Positions 43,846 to 52,125 of a DNA stretch of 64,000 bases are shown piece after piece. How positions within the stretch are numbered: the first letter of the stretch is position 1; each line of letters starts with the position of its first letter. A program made the position numbers and the translations under genes. The notes below the pieces were generated by a model. It searched no databases and was not told where the DNA came from. It saw only the letters and a program-made list of their open reading frames with translations. The DNA lies in the NCBI RefSeq assembly GCF_001191005.1, contig NZ_CP012201.1:248001-312000 (forward strand), written 5' to 3'. Origin of the DNA: Massilia sp. NR 4-1 (GTDB lineage Bacteria; Pseudomonadota; Gammaproteobacteria; Burkholderiales; Burkholderiaceae_D).

Positions 43846-44332
43846 TGCGCATGGTGGCAGCGACCGAGAACGCATATACGCCTCCAGTGAATTGCCCCTT
43901 CCAGAAAGGCGTCATCAGGGACCAGTTGCAATCGAGCCGGAATACGACGATGTCACCCGCGGCTCCGAACATGCCCGGCACATAGGCCGACGACTTGTCG
44001 TAGGCGGTTGGCGTGCCGTTATTGACGGTGATGACGATATTCTTTACCACCGGATCGAAGTAGCCCATCGATGCGTTCCTGATCTGCTGGACGATGGCGA
44101 GATAGCGCTGCTGGTTGGCCGTGTTCGGGTCGGCATTGCGCTGCCCGGTGATGGCGTACCGTGCGCCCTCGCGCACTGCGTGCTGCAGCGTGAGGTTTAC
44201 GAAAAACAGCAGGCCCAGTTCGACGATGCACAGCAGGATGAAGATATACAGCGCGACGATGATCCCGAATTCCACTGCGGCAGCGCCTTGCTGCTGCGGC
44301 GGGCTTCCCGGCTTTCGTAGCTTCGTGCGCAT
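43832..44332 (-). CDS. tadE: TadE-type minor pseudopilin
   Basis: This 166-residue protein has an ATG preceded by AGGAG. After a basic leader with a poly-Gln stretch (PPQQQGAAAVEFGIIVALY) comes the TadE-like hydrophobic helix, with Glu shortly after the predicted processing site. LTLQHAVREGARYA follows, a common TadE feature (AVREGARxA). It is the first of three consecutive pseudopilin genes and overlaps the next by 14 bases. It probably works with the Tad secretion machine encoded at 52-64 kb. A 9-base inverted repeat lies upstream at 44406-44438. Confidence 0.85.
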   Translation of the reverse strand: MRTKLRKPGSPPQQQGAAAVEFGIIVALYIFILLCIVELGLLFFVNLTLQHAVREGARYAITGQRNADPNTANQQRYLAIVQQIRNASMGYFDPVVKNIVITVNNGTPTAYDKSSAYVPGMFGAAGDIVVFRLDCNWSLMTPFWKGQFTGGVYAFSVAATMRNEAF

Positions 44333-44405
44333 ATGGCTCCTGGCTTACCAGCTGGCTGACAAGGATGGAGTTCCGTATGGAGACGGCCCCTTACTGCGAA
44401 CTTTA

Positions 44406-44438
44406 CCGCTTTCATTCCCTCGCCGCCAGTGAAAGCGG
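44406..44438. repeat. Inverted repeat upstream of the pseudopilin operon
   Basis: CCGCTTTCA (44406-44414) and TGAAAGCGG (44430-44438) are perfect 9-base arms around a 15-base loop. There is no T run on either side, so it is a weak terminator at best. It may instead be a regulatory site in front of the tadE-type gene. Confidence 0.35.
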
Positions 44439-44569
44439 CTCAAAATGATAACGGAGGTTGCAGCAAGCCCACTGCGCGCGGCACATGTGGGCAGCAGCCT
44501 ACAGCTTGCATGATTGAAGTTCTGTGGGCTGCTGGCGTTGCGGCATGGGCTGGGATGGCGATGCAATGC

Positions 44570-45022
44570 CTACTGTTGGGATGCCGGCTTTTCTGGCGGC
44601 TGCATCAGCCGCTTCATCCAGTCCACGCTTGCTCCCGCACCTTCGATAACATACCAGTTCACCGCCAGCAGATAGCTCTTGCGCTGGTTGGAAACAAAGT
44701 ATTCCATCCCATAAGCGTTGGCAAAGACCCTGGCCAGACTGGGGCCGTCATGCAGCATAAGGACGCGGTCCCTGTCTTCTCCGCGCTGCTCGAAGAAGAC
44801 ATAGGCCGCTTCCGCATCAAGGTGGCTGGAGTAAGTGAATTCGTTGGCTTCCAAAGGGATTGCAATGGAGTGGTGGCCGATCGCCAGATGGCCGGCGACC
44901 CGTTCCGGCTTGAACTTGTCCATGACTGCGCTGATGAACAGGCGCGATGGCCCGGCATCGAGCGCGGTGCAGGCCAGACCCAGCTCCCCGGCCGAGCCGA
45001 GGAATTCTTTAACGCAGGACAT
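44570..45022 (-). CDS. Hypothetical protein downstream of a diguanylate cyclase
   Basis: This 150-residue soluble protein starts at ATG 45022, with AAGG ten bases upstream. A TTG at 45031 is also in frame. It has no signal peptide or membrane helix. The sequence has a mixed alpha/beta look, with hydrophobic strands such as RLFISAVM and SYLLAVNWYVIEG. I recognise no family. The start is only about 12 bases from the stop of the REC-PAS-GGDEF gene, so the two are probably cotranscribed and it may serve that signalling protein. The assignment as a real gene rests on length, codon use and spacing. Confidence 0.65.
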   Translation of the reverse strand: MSCVKEFLGSAGELGLACTALDAGPSRLFISAVMDKFKPERVAGHLAIGHHSIAIPLEANEFTYSSHLDAEAAYVFFEQRGEDRDRVLMLHDGPSLARVFANAYGMEYFVSNQRKSYLLAVNWYVIEGAGASVDWMKRLMQPPEKPASQQ

Positions 45023-45034
45023 CGAGGTCAAACC

Positions 45035-46393
45035 TTAGCGCATCACCAGCGCTTTTACCGCCTCCAGCGAATCGCCGCTGGAGCGGGTGGCGCGGACCTG
45101 GTTGCGGCCGCCCTCCTTGGCCACATACATGGCGCGGTCGGCGGCCACGAACAGCGATTCGGTGCTATCGAGCTGGCTGGGGTGGATGGTCGCCACGCCG
45201 ATGCTGACCGTGATATGCGGCGACGTCACCGAGCGCGGATGCGGCAGCTGCAGCGACTCGATATGCGCGCGGATCGATTCTGCCAGCAGATAGGCCGAAT
45301 CCGAATCCGTCTCCGCGAACAGCAGCACGAACTCTTCGCCGCCGTAGCGCGCCGCCAGGTCGGTGGCGCGCAGGGCGTGCGAGTTGATGGCTTGCGCCAC
45401 TTTCTGCAGGCAGACGTCGCCCGCCGCGTGGCCCAGGGTGTCGTTGTACAGCTTGAAGTGGTCCACATCGAGCACCACCAGCGATAGCGCGGCGCCGCTG
45501 CGCAGGGCGCGCTGCCATTCTTTTTCGAGGAAGCTGTCGAAATGGCGCCGGTTGGCGATCTTGGTCAGCGGATCGATCATGGCGGCGCGCTGCAGGGCGT
45601 CTTCCGACAGCTTGTGGTGGGTGATGTCGTGCAGCAGGCCGATGAACAGGGGCTGGCGCAGGAACATGGGCGTCAGCGTCAGGTCCATGCAGACCGAGGA
45701 ACCGTTGTGGTGGCGGATGATGACTTCGCGCGTGCCGTGGCTGTAGGCCGTCTCCGGATTGGCGGCGTAGCGCGCGAAGTAGTCCAGGTACTCCTGCGCC
45801 ACCAGGGGATTGAGCAGGTCCGAAATCGATTGCCCGGCCAATTCGTTGGAGGCATAGCCCAGGTACTTGTCGCAGGCCGGGTTGGTGAACTGGATGCGGC
45901 CATCGGCTTCGATGATCAGCAGGCCCTCGGCCATATTGTTGACGATGGTGCGCAGGCGCTCGGCCTGTTCCTGCTGGGATTCCTGGCTGATGCGGATCTG
46001 CAGCTGGGTGCGCACGCGGGCGCAGACCTCGGCCATGCGCAGCGGCTTGCCGATATAGTCGACGGCGCCGCAATCGAAGCCGGCCACCACATCCTCAGCC
46101 TCGGTGCGCGCGCTCATGAAGATCACGGGAATGCGCTGGGTGATAGGGCTGGCTTTCAGCTGGCGGCAGGTCTCGATGCCGTCCATGCCGGGCATGACCA
46201 CGTCCAGCAGGATCAGGTCGGGATGCACGCGGCGCGCGATCTCCAGCGCGCGCTCACCGGAGTTGGCGACAAAGGTTTGATAGCCTTGCTCGACCATCAT
46301 CTTGCGCAGGGCGCTCAGGCTCTCTGGAGCGTCGTCCACGATCAGAATCGCAGCGTCGCGCTGCGTGGCAATGCTCGTACCGCCTAGGTTCAT
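45035..46393 (-). CDS. Response regulator with REC, PAS and GGDEF domains (diguanylate cyclase)
   Basis: This 452-residue cytoplasmic protein makes cyclic di-GMP in response to phosphorylation. The REC domain (about 14-130) has Asp20/Asp21, phospho-acceptor Asp64 in LLDVVMPGMDG, Ser94 and Lys116. A PAS domain spans about 145-265 (EGLLIIEADGRIQFTNPA). The GGDEF domain (about 270-435) has a GGEEF active site at 351-355, and an RxxD inhibitory site (Arg342 to Asp345) five residues before it, so product feedback is expected. There is no DNA-binding domain. No histidine kinase gene is adjacent. The gene sits between the pseudopilin genes and metabolic genes, and c-di-GMP control of the Tad pilus is possible but unproven. 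Confidence 0.92.
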   Translation of the reverse strand: MNLGGTSIATQRDAAILIVDDAPESLSALRKMMVEQGYQTFVANSGERALEIARRVHPDLILLDVVMPGMDGIETCRQLKASPITQRIPVIFMSARTEAEDVVAGFDCGAVDYIGKPLRMAEVCARVRTQLQIRISQESQQEQAERLRTIVNNMAEGLLIIEADGRIQFTNPACDKYLGYASNELAGQSISDLLNPLVAQEYLDYFARYAANPETAYSHGTREVIIRHHNGSSVCMDLTLTPMFLRQPLFIGLLHDITHHKLSEDALQRAAMIDPLTKIANRRHFDSFLEKEWQRALRSGAALSLVVLDVDHFKLYNDTLGHAAGDVCLQKVAQAINSHALRATDLAARYGGEEFVLLFAETDSDSAYLLAESIRAHIESLQLPHPRSVTSPHITVSIGVATIHPSQLDSTESLFVAADRAMYVAKEGGRNQVRATRSSGDSLEAVKALVMR

Positions 46394-46530
46394 GCTGGCC
46401 TGAAAAGAAGTGTTCGGTCCCGACGATCATACCGAAGGGACAATGGAAATTGTTGGAAAACATTGCCATGTTGACCGAAAAAGACGGCCAATGGCAGCCA
46501 AATCGGTAAAACCGGTATTTCTAATGGGAA

Positions 46531-46559
46531 ATTATAGTTACTTCTAGTCAAGATGTTGC
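46531..46559 (-). promoter_or_regulatory. Candidate promoter for the REC-PAS-GGDEF gene
   Basis: On the minus strand a perfect TATAAT (46536-46531) is preceded at 17 bases by GCAACA, which matches three of six -35 positions. The leader to the start codon would be about 130 bases. Confidence 0.3.
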
Positions 46560-46592
46560 GGCTTAACGTCATTCTCGTTGTTAAGCCGCAAC
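46555..46592. terminator. Hairpin after the aminotransferase gene
   Basis: GTTGCGGCTTAAC (46555-46567) and its exact complement (46580-46592) form a 13-base-pair stem. No T run follows on the minus strand, so it is either a weak terminator or an RNA-stabilising stem. A second stem lies just before it at 46598-46622. Confidence 0.45.
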
Positions 46593-46597
46593 AGCAT

Positions 46598-46622
46598 GCG
46601 CGGCAGCAGGACGCTGCCGCGC
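46598..46622. repeat. Second GC-rich hairpin after the aminotransferase gene
   Basis: GCGCGGCAGC and GCTGCCGCGC are perfect 10-base arms with a 5-base loop, 13 bases past the aminotransferase stop. With the neighbouring stem it forms a tandem-hairpin 3' end. Confidence 0.5.
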
Positions 46623-46635
46623 GGCGGGGCGGGGA

Positions 46636-47829
46636 TTACACGCGGGCGGCCAGCAGCTTGCCCAGGATTTCGATGCCGGTGCGGATGCGGTCCGGCGCCA
46701 CGGTCACGAAGGACAGGCGCAGGGTGTTGGTTTCCGGCTCGTTGGCGTAGAACGGCGCGCCCGGCACGAAAGCGACTTTCTGCTTGATCGCTTCGTCCAG
46801 CAGTTCCATGGCGTTGATGTGCTTGGGCAGGGTGACCCAGATGAACATGCCGCCTTCGGGCTTGGTCCAGGTGACGCCGGCCGGGAAGTGCTCGTCCATC
46901 GCCTTCAGCATGGCTTGGCACTGGTTGCCGTACAGTTCGCGGATGGTCGGGATGTGCTGGTCCAGGAAGCCATCCTTGATCACTTCGTGCACCACCATCT
47001 GGGTCAGCTGGGCGGTGTGCAGGTCGGCGGCCTGTTTGGCCAGTTCCAGGCGGCGCACCAGCGGCAGCGGGGCCACCACGTAGCCCAGGCGGATACCGGG
47101 GGTCAGCACTTTGGAGAAGGAACCCATATAGATCACGCCTTCCGGGTTCATCGCCACCATCTTCGGCATCGGCTCGCCCTTGTAGCTCAGGGCGCCGTAA
47201 GGATCGTCCTCGATCAGCGGCAGGCCCAGGCGGGCGCAGCTTTCCACCAGTTCCAGGCGGCGCTCGGCGGACAGGGTGCGGCCGGTCGGGTTCTGGAAGT
47301 TCGGCAGCGCGTACAGCAGGCGCGCGCCCTGGGCCACTTTGTCCAGCGAGGAGGGAATCAGGCCGTGTTCGTCGGTGTCGACCGACACGAATTCAGGACG
47401 GTAGACCGAGAACGCCTGCAGCGCGCCCAGATAGCTTGGCGTTTCCACCAGCACGCGGCTGCCTTCGTCGATCAGCACCTTGCCCAGCAGGTCCAGCGCC
47501 TGCTGCGAACCGGAGACCATCAGCACTTGTTCCGGCACGATCCTGGCGCCATTGGTCGAGAGCGAATCGGCAATCCACTGGCGCAGCGGCATATAGCCGT
47601 CGGTCGGGCCGTATTGCAGGGCGACCTTGCCGTTATTCGACAACACTTTGTCGAACGCTTGCTTCATCATGTCCACCGGGAAGGTGGCGGGGGAAGGCAG
47701 GCCGCCGGCGAAGGAAATGATTTCCGGCTGCTGCGTGACCTTCAGGATCTCGCGGATGAAGGAGCTTTGCATCTGGCTGGCGCGTTCGGAGAAGCGCCAC
47801 TGGAGCGGATTGGGGTTTTCGATTTTCAT
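46636..47829 (-). CDS. PLP-dependent aminotransferase, class I/II (2-aminoadipate or aromatic type)
   Basis: The start at ATG 47829 (397 residues) is preceded by GAGAG; the longer open frame upstream is not coding-like. The fold-type I aminotransferase features are present: FAGGLPSPATFP near 40, NPTG at 180-183, EDDPYG near 207-212, and the PLP lysine Lys240 in MGSFSKVLTPGIRLGY. The FAGGLP start and overall form match the group of LysN-like 2-aminoadipate and branched-chain/aromatic aminotransferases. The exact amino donor cannot be read from sequence. The preceding gene (about 105 bases away) encodes a RidA-family protein that typically removes reactive imine products of PLP enzymes, so the pair is functionally sensible. 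Confidence 0.9.
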   Translation of the reverse strand: MKIENPNPLQWRFSERASQMQSSFIREILKVTQQPEIISFAGGLPSPATFPVDMMKQAFDKVLSNNGKVALQYGPTDGYMPLRQWIADSLSTNGARIVPEQVLMVSGSQQALDLLGKVLIDEGSRVLVETPSYLGALQAFSVYRPEFVSVDTDEHGLIPSSLDKVAQGARLLYALPNFQNPTGRTLSAERRLELVESCARLGLPLIEDDPYGALSYKGEPMPKMVAMNPEGVIYMGSFSKVLTPGIRLGYVVAPLPLVRRLELAKQAADLHTAQLTQMVVHEVIKDGFLDQHIPTIRELYGNQCQAMLKAMDEHFPAGVTWTKPEGGMFIWVTLPKHINAMELLDEAIKQKVAFVPGAPFYANEPETNTLRLSFVTVAPDRIRTGIEILGKLLAARV

Positions 47830-47934
47830 ACGATTCTCTCTTGAGGTGGACAGGGCGGCGCCCGGGCCGGGAACAAGCACGCTTGTGGCGGCTTTGAAAG
47901 AGCGGCGCCGGGTAGGCGTCGCCCACAATCTGTT

Positions 47935-48396
47935 TTACGCGATTTCGGCGATCATCTCGATCTCAACGCAGGCGCCGCGCGGGATTTGCGCTACGCCGAA
48001 TGCGGAGCGGGCGTGTTTGCCCGCAGCGCCGAATACTTCGCCCAGCAGTTCCGAGCAGCCATTGGTGACCAGGTGTTGGTCGGTGTAGTCGGGGGTCGAA
48101 TTCACCAGACTCATGACTTTAACGATGCGTTTCACGCGGGTCAGGTCGCCGCCGCAGGCATCCTGCAGGGTGCCGATCAGGTCGATGGCGATGGCGCGCG
48201 CGGCTTGCTGGCCTTCTTCGGTCGAGATGTTCTTGCCCAATTGGCCCACCCATGGGTTGCCATCGGCTTTTTTGGCGATGTGGCCGGAGATGAACACCAG
48301 GTTGCCGGTCTGGACGTGCATGACGTAGGCAGCCACGGGCGCGGCCGGGGCGGCCAGCGTGATATCGAGCGATTTCAGTTTTTCGTAAACAGACAT
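47935..48396 (-). CDS. RidA/YjgF-family reactive enamine/imine deaminase
   Basis: The start at ATG 48396 gives 153 residues, the length of the longer RidA subgroup. Motifs typical of the family include VQTGNLVFISGHI near the N terminus, GQLGKNISTEEGQQAARA, and the C-terminal RSAFGVAQIPRGACVEIEMI. In the last of these, Arg of RSAFG and Glu of VEIEM fall where the family binds its ligand. Proteins of this family deaminate 2-aminoacrylate and related enamines released by PLP enzymes such as serine/threonine dehydratases. It lies upstream of an aminotransferase and near a dehydratase-like gene. Subgroup activity is not proven. Confidence 0.9.
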   Translation of the reverse strand: MSVYEKLKSLDITLAAPAAPVAAYVMHVQTGNLVFISGHIAKKADGNPWVGQLGKNISTEEGQQAARAIAIDLIGTLQDACGGDLTRVKRIVKVMSLVNSTPDYTDQHLVTNGCSELLGEVFGAAGKHARSAFGVAQIPRGACVEIEMIAEIA

Positions 48397-48547
48397 TTTG
48401 TATCCGAAGAAAATGGCCGAAGGTTCGGCGGGGTTAGGGGTAATGGTGCCGGCTGCGGAGCCGCGAGAACGATATTGTACGTCTTGCAGCGTCACATGCC
48501 CACAAATCCGGCGCGGCGGTGCCGTATCAGCCCATGCCGCCCCCGTT

Positions 48548-49519
48548 TCAGCGCCGGATCTGGGCGCGGCGGCCGACGCCGACCACCGCGATCACGGCCA
48601 GCGCGAACAGCATATGCTCGCCCTGCAGCGGCTCGCCCAGCACCAGCGCGGCGCCCAGCAGTGAGAGGAAGGGCTGCACCAGCTGCACCTGGCCGACGCG
48701 CGCCACCCCGCCCAGCGCCATGCCGCGATACCAGAAAAAGAAACCGATAAACATCGAAAACACGGAAACATAGGCAAAACCGCCCCAGGCGCGCAGGCCG
48801 GCCTGGGTGAAGGCGGCCGGGTCTTGCCAGATCAGCCACAGCGTAATCGGCAGGGCCACCGGCAGCGACAGCACCAGTCCCCAGCTGATGACCTGCTGTC
48901 CACCCATGCTTTGCGACAGGCGGCCGCCTTCCGCATAGCCGATGGCGGCGGCCAATACGGCGGCGAACACCGCCAGGTCGGCCAGGTGCAGGCTGCCGCC
49001 GCTCTGGCGCAGCGCAAAGGCCAGTACCAGGCCGGAGCCCAGCAGGGCGGAGGCCCAGAAGGCCGGCGACGGCCGCTCATGCCCGCGCAGGGCCGAACAC
49101 AGGGCCGTGGCCAGCGGCAGCACGCCCACCAGCACCGCGCCATGCGCGGCGGGCAGCGAGCGCATGGCGATGGAGGTCAGCAGCGGAAAGCCGACCACGC
49201 AGCCGGCCGCCACCAGCAGCAGCTGGGGCAGGGCGGCGCGCGGCGGCAAGGACTCGCGCTTCCACCACAGCCAGAGCGCGGCCAGCACGCCCGCCGCCAC
49301 GGCGCGGCCCATGGCCACGAACACCGGGTCGAGCGCGGCCACCGCCATGCGGGTGAAGGGTAGGGTCAGGCTGAAAATGGCGACGCCGGCCAGGCCCAGC
49401 AGCATGCCCATGCTTTCGTCGGACAGGGCGCCGTGGCTACGGGTGGCAAGCGGCTTGGGTGGCAGGGCGGAGCCGCCGGCGGCGGCGCTGCAGCTGGCGT
49501 TCATCGGCTTGTTCTTCAT
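48548..49519 (-). CDS. EamA/DMT-family transporter
   Basis: This 323-residue inner-membrane protein has about ten hydrophobic segments in two homologous halves (first half about 37-165, second about 185-318), the usual EamA duplication. A disordered N terminus of about 35 residues precedes the first helix. The ATG overlaps the dehydratase stop by 4 bases (ATGA at 49516-49519), so the two are translationally coupled. The coupling suggests export of the dehydratase's amino-acid substrate or a product. The family includes amino-acid and metabolite exporters such as RhtA and YdcZ-like proteins. The substrate is unknown. Confidence 0.88.
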   Translation of the reverse strand: MKNKPMNASCSAAAGGSALPPKPLATRSHGALSDESMGMLLGLAGVAIFSLTLPFTRMAVAALDPVFVAMGRAVAAGVLAALWLWWKRESLPPRAALPQLLLVAAGCVVGFPLLTSIAMRSLPAAHGAVLVGVLPLATALCSALRGHERPSPAFWASALLGSGLVLAFALRQSGGSLHLADLAVFAAVLAAAIGYAEGGRLSQSMGGQQVISWGLVLSLPVALPITLWLIWQDPAAFTQAGLRAWGGFAYVSVFSMFIGFFFWYRGMALGGVARVGQVQLVQPFLSLLGAALVLGEPLQGEHMLFALAVIAVVGVGRRAQIRR

Positions 49520-50502
49520 GGCACGCTCTTGAAGGGCTGTTCGTCCAGCACGCGCTGGAACAGGGGGGCATCGATATTGGCGCCGGTCAGCGGCAGGCCC
49601 AGTTTGCGGCCTTTGACGCGCGGGTCGTTCTTCAGCAGCAGGGCCGCGGCCAGGGCCGCCGCGCCCGCGCCTTCGCTCAGATTATGGGTGCAGCGGTAGT
49701 ACAGGCGCATGGCGCGCGCCACCTGCTCGTCGCTGACGGCGACGATATCGTCGGCCAGTTCGATAATCGGCGGCAGCGAGCTGGCGTCGGCCATGCGGCA
49801 GGCCAGGCCGTCGGCCAGCTCGGTGCTGACCGGCGCTTCCATCGGCTGGCGGGCGTGGAAGGAGAGCTGGTAGGCCAGCGCGTGTTCCGAGACCACGCCG
49901 ATCACGCGGGTTTTCAGGCCCAATGCCTGGCGCGCGGCCAGCGCGGCGCAAATGCCCGAACCCTGGCCGATGGGGACGAATACCGTGTCCAGATCGGGCT
50001 GGGCGTGGAACAGCTCCAGCCAGCCGGTGGCCACGCCGGCCACCAGGTCGCGGTGCCAGGACGGCACCAGATGCAGGCCGTCGCGCCGCGCCAGCAGCTG
50101 GGCGTGTTCGCGCGCGGCCTGGAAATCGTCGCCATGTTCGATCAGCTGGGCGCCCAGCGAACGCATGGCGGCGTTCTTTTCCACGCTGTTCCCGCGCGGG
50201 ACCACGATGTGCGCGCCCAGGCCGTGGCGGCGCGCGGCAAAGGCCAGCGACTGGCCGTGGTTGCCGCGCGTGGCGGCGATCACGCCGCGCACTTCGGGTT
50301 CGCGTTTGGCCAGCGCATCCAGGTAGACCAGGCCGCCGCGCACCTTGAAGGCGCCGGTCGGCGTGTGGTTCTCGTGCTTGATCCAGGCTTGCGTGCCGAG
50401 CGCCTCGTTCAGCAGGGGCCAGGAAAATTGCGGCGTGGGCGGCATGGCGCCATACACGATGGCGGCGGCGGCTTCGAGTTCGGTGGCGGAAGGCAGGGAC
50501 AT
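49516..50502 (-). CDS. Threonine/serine dehydratase-like PLP enzyme (fold type II)
   Basis: The 328-residue coding region starts at ATG 50502; the open frame continues far upstream but those codons are antisense to the regulator gene. The PLP lysine is Lys53 in TPTGAFKVRGG, with the family's phosphate-binding glycine-rich loop in PIGQGSGI. NHGQSLAFAARRHG is typical of threonine dehydratases. It lacks the C-terminal ACT-like regulatory domain of biosynthetic IlvA, so it resembles catabolic or accessory dehydratases. It is coupled by ATGA overlap to the EamA transporter and divergent from a MocR-type regulator that probably controls it. The expected reaction is deamination of Thr/Ser or a hydroxy-amino acid to a keto acid. 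Exact substrate not determined. Confidence 0.88.
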   Translation of the reverse strand: MSLPSATELEAAAAIVYGAMPPTPQFSWPLLNEALGTQAWIKHENHTPTGAFKVRGGLVYLDALAKREPEVRGVIAATRGNHGQSLAFAARRHGLGAHIVVPRGNSVEKNAAMRSLGAQLIEHGDDFQAAREHAQLLARRDGLHLVPSWHRDLVAGVATGWLELFHAQPDLDTVFVPIGQGSGICAALAARQALGLKTRVIGVVSEHALAYQLSFHARQPMEAPVSTELADGLACRMADASSLPPIIELADDIVAVSDEQVARAMRLYYRCTHNLSEGAGAAALAAALLLKNDPRVKGRKLGLPLTGANIDAPLFQRVLDEQPFKSVP

Positions 50503-50554
50503 GGCGGCGCTGGAATCATATTGGTAATAGGTGTATCGTAGAATAGCTAAGCAG

Positions 50555-50617
50555 TACAGTACCAATACACTTATCAATATAATTTCACATACTGTACCGG
50601 TAAAATGACCAATACAC
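50555..50617 (+). promoter_or_regulatory. MocR promoter and candidate operator
   Basis: A perfect TATAAT lies at 50578-50583, with a weak -35 (TACAGT, 50555-50560) 17 bases upstream. The word ACCAATACAC occurs inside the spacer (50561-50570) and again across the start of the regulator gene (50608-50617). GTAC-rich inverted words (AGTACAGTACC and ACTGTACC) flank the first copy. This arrangement fits autoregulation by the MocR protein and control of the divergent dehydratase. Confidence 0.5.
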
Positions 50618-52095
50618 CGGCGCCATCGCTGACTGCATCCTTGCACCGGCCGGGACAGATCGCCTTGCTCTCGCGCGACTCCGGCGAATCGCTGATCGAC
50701 CAGATCGTGCGCACGGTGGCGGCGCGCATCGACGACCGCCTGCTGCGCGCCGGCGCGCGCATGCCCTCGATCCGCCAGTTCGCCACCGCCAACGGCGTCT
50801 CCGCCTTCACCGTGGTGGCGGCCTACGACAAGCTGGTGGCGCGCGGCTATCTGGAGTCGCGGCGCGGCGCCGGCTTCTTCATCCGCGAACGCGCGCCGCT
50901 CAACGCGCCGGGAACGGCCGATGCCGAGGCCATGAACTTCAGCGCCGGCATGCAGCCGGGCGGCGGCATGGATGTGGTCTGGCTGATCCGCAATATGTTC
51001 CGCGCCACGTCCAATCTGCAGATGCCGGGCACCGGCGTGCTGCCGCAGGATTGGCTTGACGGCCCGGCCATCGCCAACGCCCTGCGCGCGATCAGCCGGC
51101 AGAACAGCAATCTGCTGCTGAACTACGGCGTGCCGCAAGGCTTCCTGCCGCTGCGCCAGCAGTTGCAGCACAAGCTCGCCGAACTGGAAATCGCCGCCAC
51201 GCCCGAGCAGTTCGTCACCACCAGCGGCGTGACGCAGGCGCTGGATATGGTGGCGCGCGAATTCACCCGGCCCGGCGACACCGTGTTCGTCGACGACCCG
51301 GCCTGGTTCCTGATGTTCGGTTCCTTCGCCGCGCTGGGTGCCAAGGTGGTGGGCATTCCGCGCCTGGCCGACGGGCCGGATATCGCGCAGCTGGCCGAGC
51401 TGGCGGCCATCCACAAGCCCAAGCTGTATGTGATCAACTCGGTGCTGCACAACCCCAGCTCCACCTCGCTGTCGGCGGCCAAGGCCTTCCAGATTCTGCG
51501 CATCGCCGAGGAGCACGGCATCACCGTGGTGGAGGACGACATCTACTGCGATATGCACCCGGGCAGCGCGGTGCAGCCGGCGACCCGGCTGGCCTCGCTG
51601 GACCAGCTGCGGCGCGTGATTTACCTGGGCGGTTTTTCCAAGACCATGGCGGCCAATCTACGCGTGGGATTCATCGCCACCTCGCCGGAGCTGGCCGAGC
51701 GCCTGGCCGACCGCAAGATGCTGCAAACCCTGACCACCAGCGACATCGGCGAGCGCGTGGTCTACAAGATCTTGTCGGAGGGGCTGTACCGCAAGCATGT
51801 GGAGCGCATCCGCAGCCGCCTGGACAGCCTGCGCGCGCGCACCGTCAAGCAGATGGAGCGGGTGGGGTTGGCGGTGGACGTGGCCGCGCCGGCCGGCATG
51901 TTCGTCTGGGCCGATGCCGGCTGCGACACCAATGTGCTGACCGAACGCGCCTTGAGCGAGAACCTGCTGCTGGCGCCCGGCAGCCTGTTCTCGCCCAATC
52001 AATTGCCGTCCAGCCGCCTGCGCCTGAACGTGGCCGCGATGCAGGACCCCGCCGTGTGGCGCTTCCTGCAACGCGAGCTGGCCCGGCTCGGGTGA
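50605..52095 (+). CDS. MocR-type (GntR-HTH plus aminotransferase-like) transcription regulator
   Basis: This 496-residue protein has an N-terminal GntR winged helix (about 30-93, including MPSIRQFATANGVSAFTVVAAYDKL). It is joined to a fold-type I aminotransferase-like domain (about 110-490). The PLP lysine is Lys346 in YLGGFSKTMAAN, and EDDIY near 310-314 and HNPSST at 282-287 are family positions. MocR proteins sense an amino acid or PLP adduct and usually control a neighbouring metabolic gene. Here the divergent dehydratase and exporter, 102 bases away, are the obvious targets. The ATG lacks a clear ribosome binding site and the predicted leader is about 15 bases. The ligand is unknown. Confidence 0.92.
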   Translation: MTNTPAPSLTASLHRPGQIALLSRDSGESLIDQIVRTVAARIDDRLLRAGARMPSIRQFATANGVSAFTVVAAYDKLVARGYLESRRGAGFFIRERAPLNAPGTADAEAMNFSAGMQPGGGMDVVWLIRNMFRATSNLQMPGTGVLPQDWLDGPAIANALRAISRQNSNLLLNYGVPQGFLPLRQQLQHKLAELEIAATPEQFVTTSGVTQALDMVAREFTRPGDTVFVDDPAWFLMFGSFAALGAKVVGIPRLADGPDIAQLAELAAIHKPKLYVINSVLHNPSSTSLSAAKAFQILRIAEEHGITVVEDDIYCDMHPGSAVQPATRLASLDQLRRVIYLGGFSKTMAANLRVGFIATSPELAERLADRKMLQTLTTSDIGERVVYKILSEGLYRKHVERIRSRLDSLRARTVKQMERVGLAVDVAAPAGMFVWADAGCDTNVLTERALSENLLLAPGSLFSPNQLPSSRLRLNVAAMQDPAVWRFLQRELARLG

Positions 52096-52125
52096 TTGGC
52101 AGGCTGCCGGCGGCGCCGGCGAATC

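Noticed and set aside
50503..51558. The upstream extension of the dehydratase open frame (352 codons)
   Set aside because: It lies antisense to the well-supported MocR gene and precedes a normal dehydratase start. The family length fits the shorter form.
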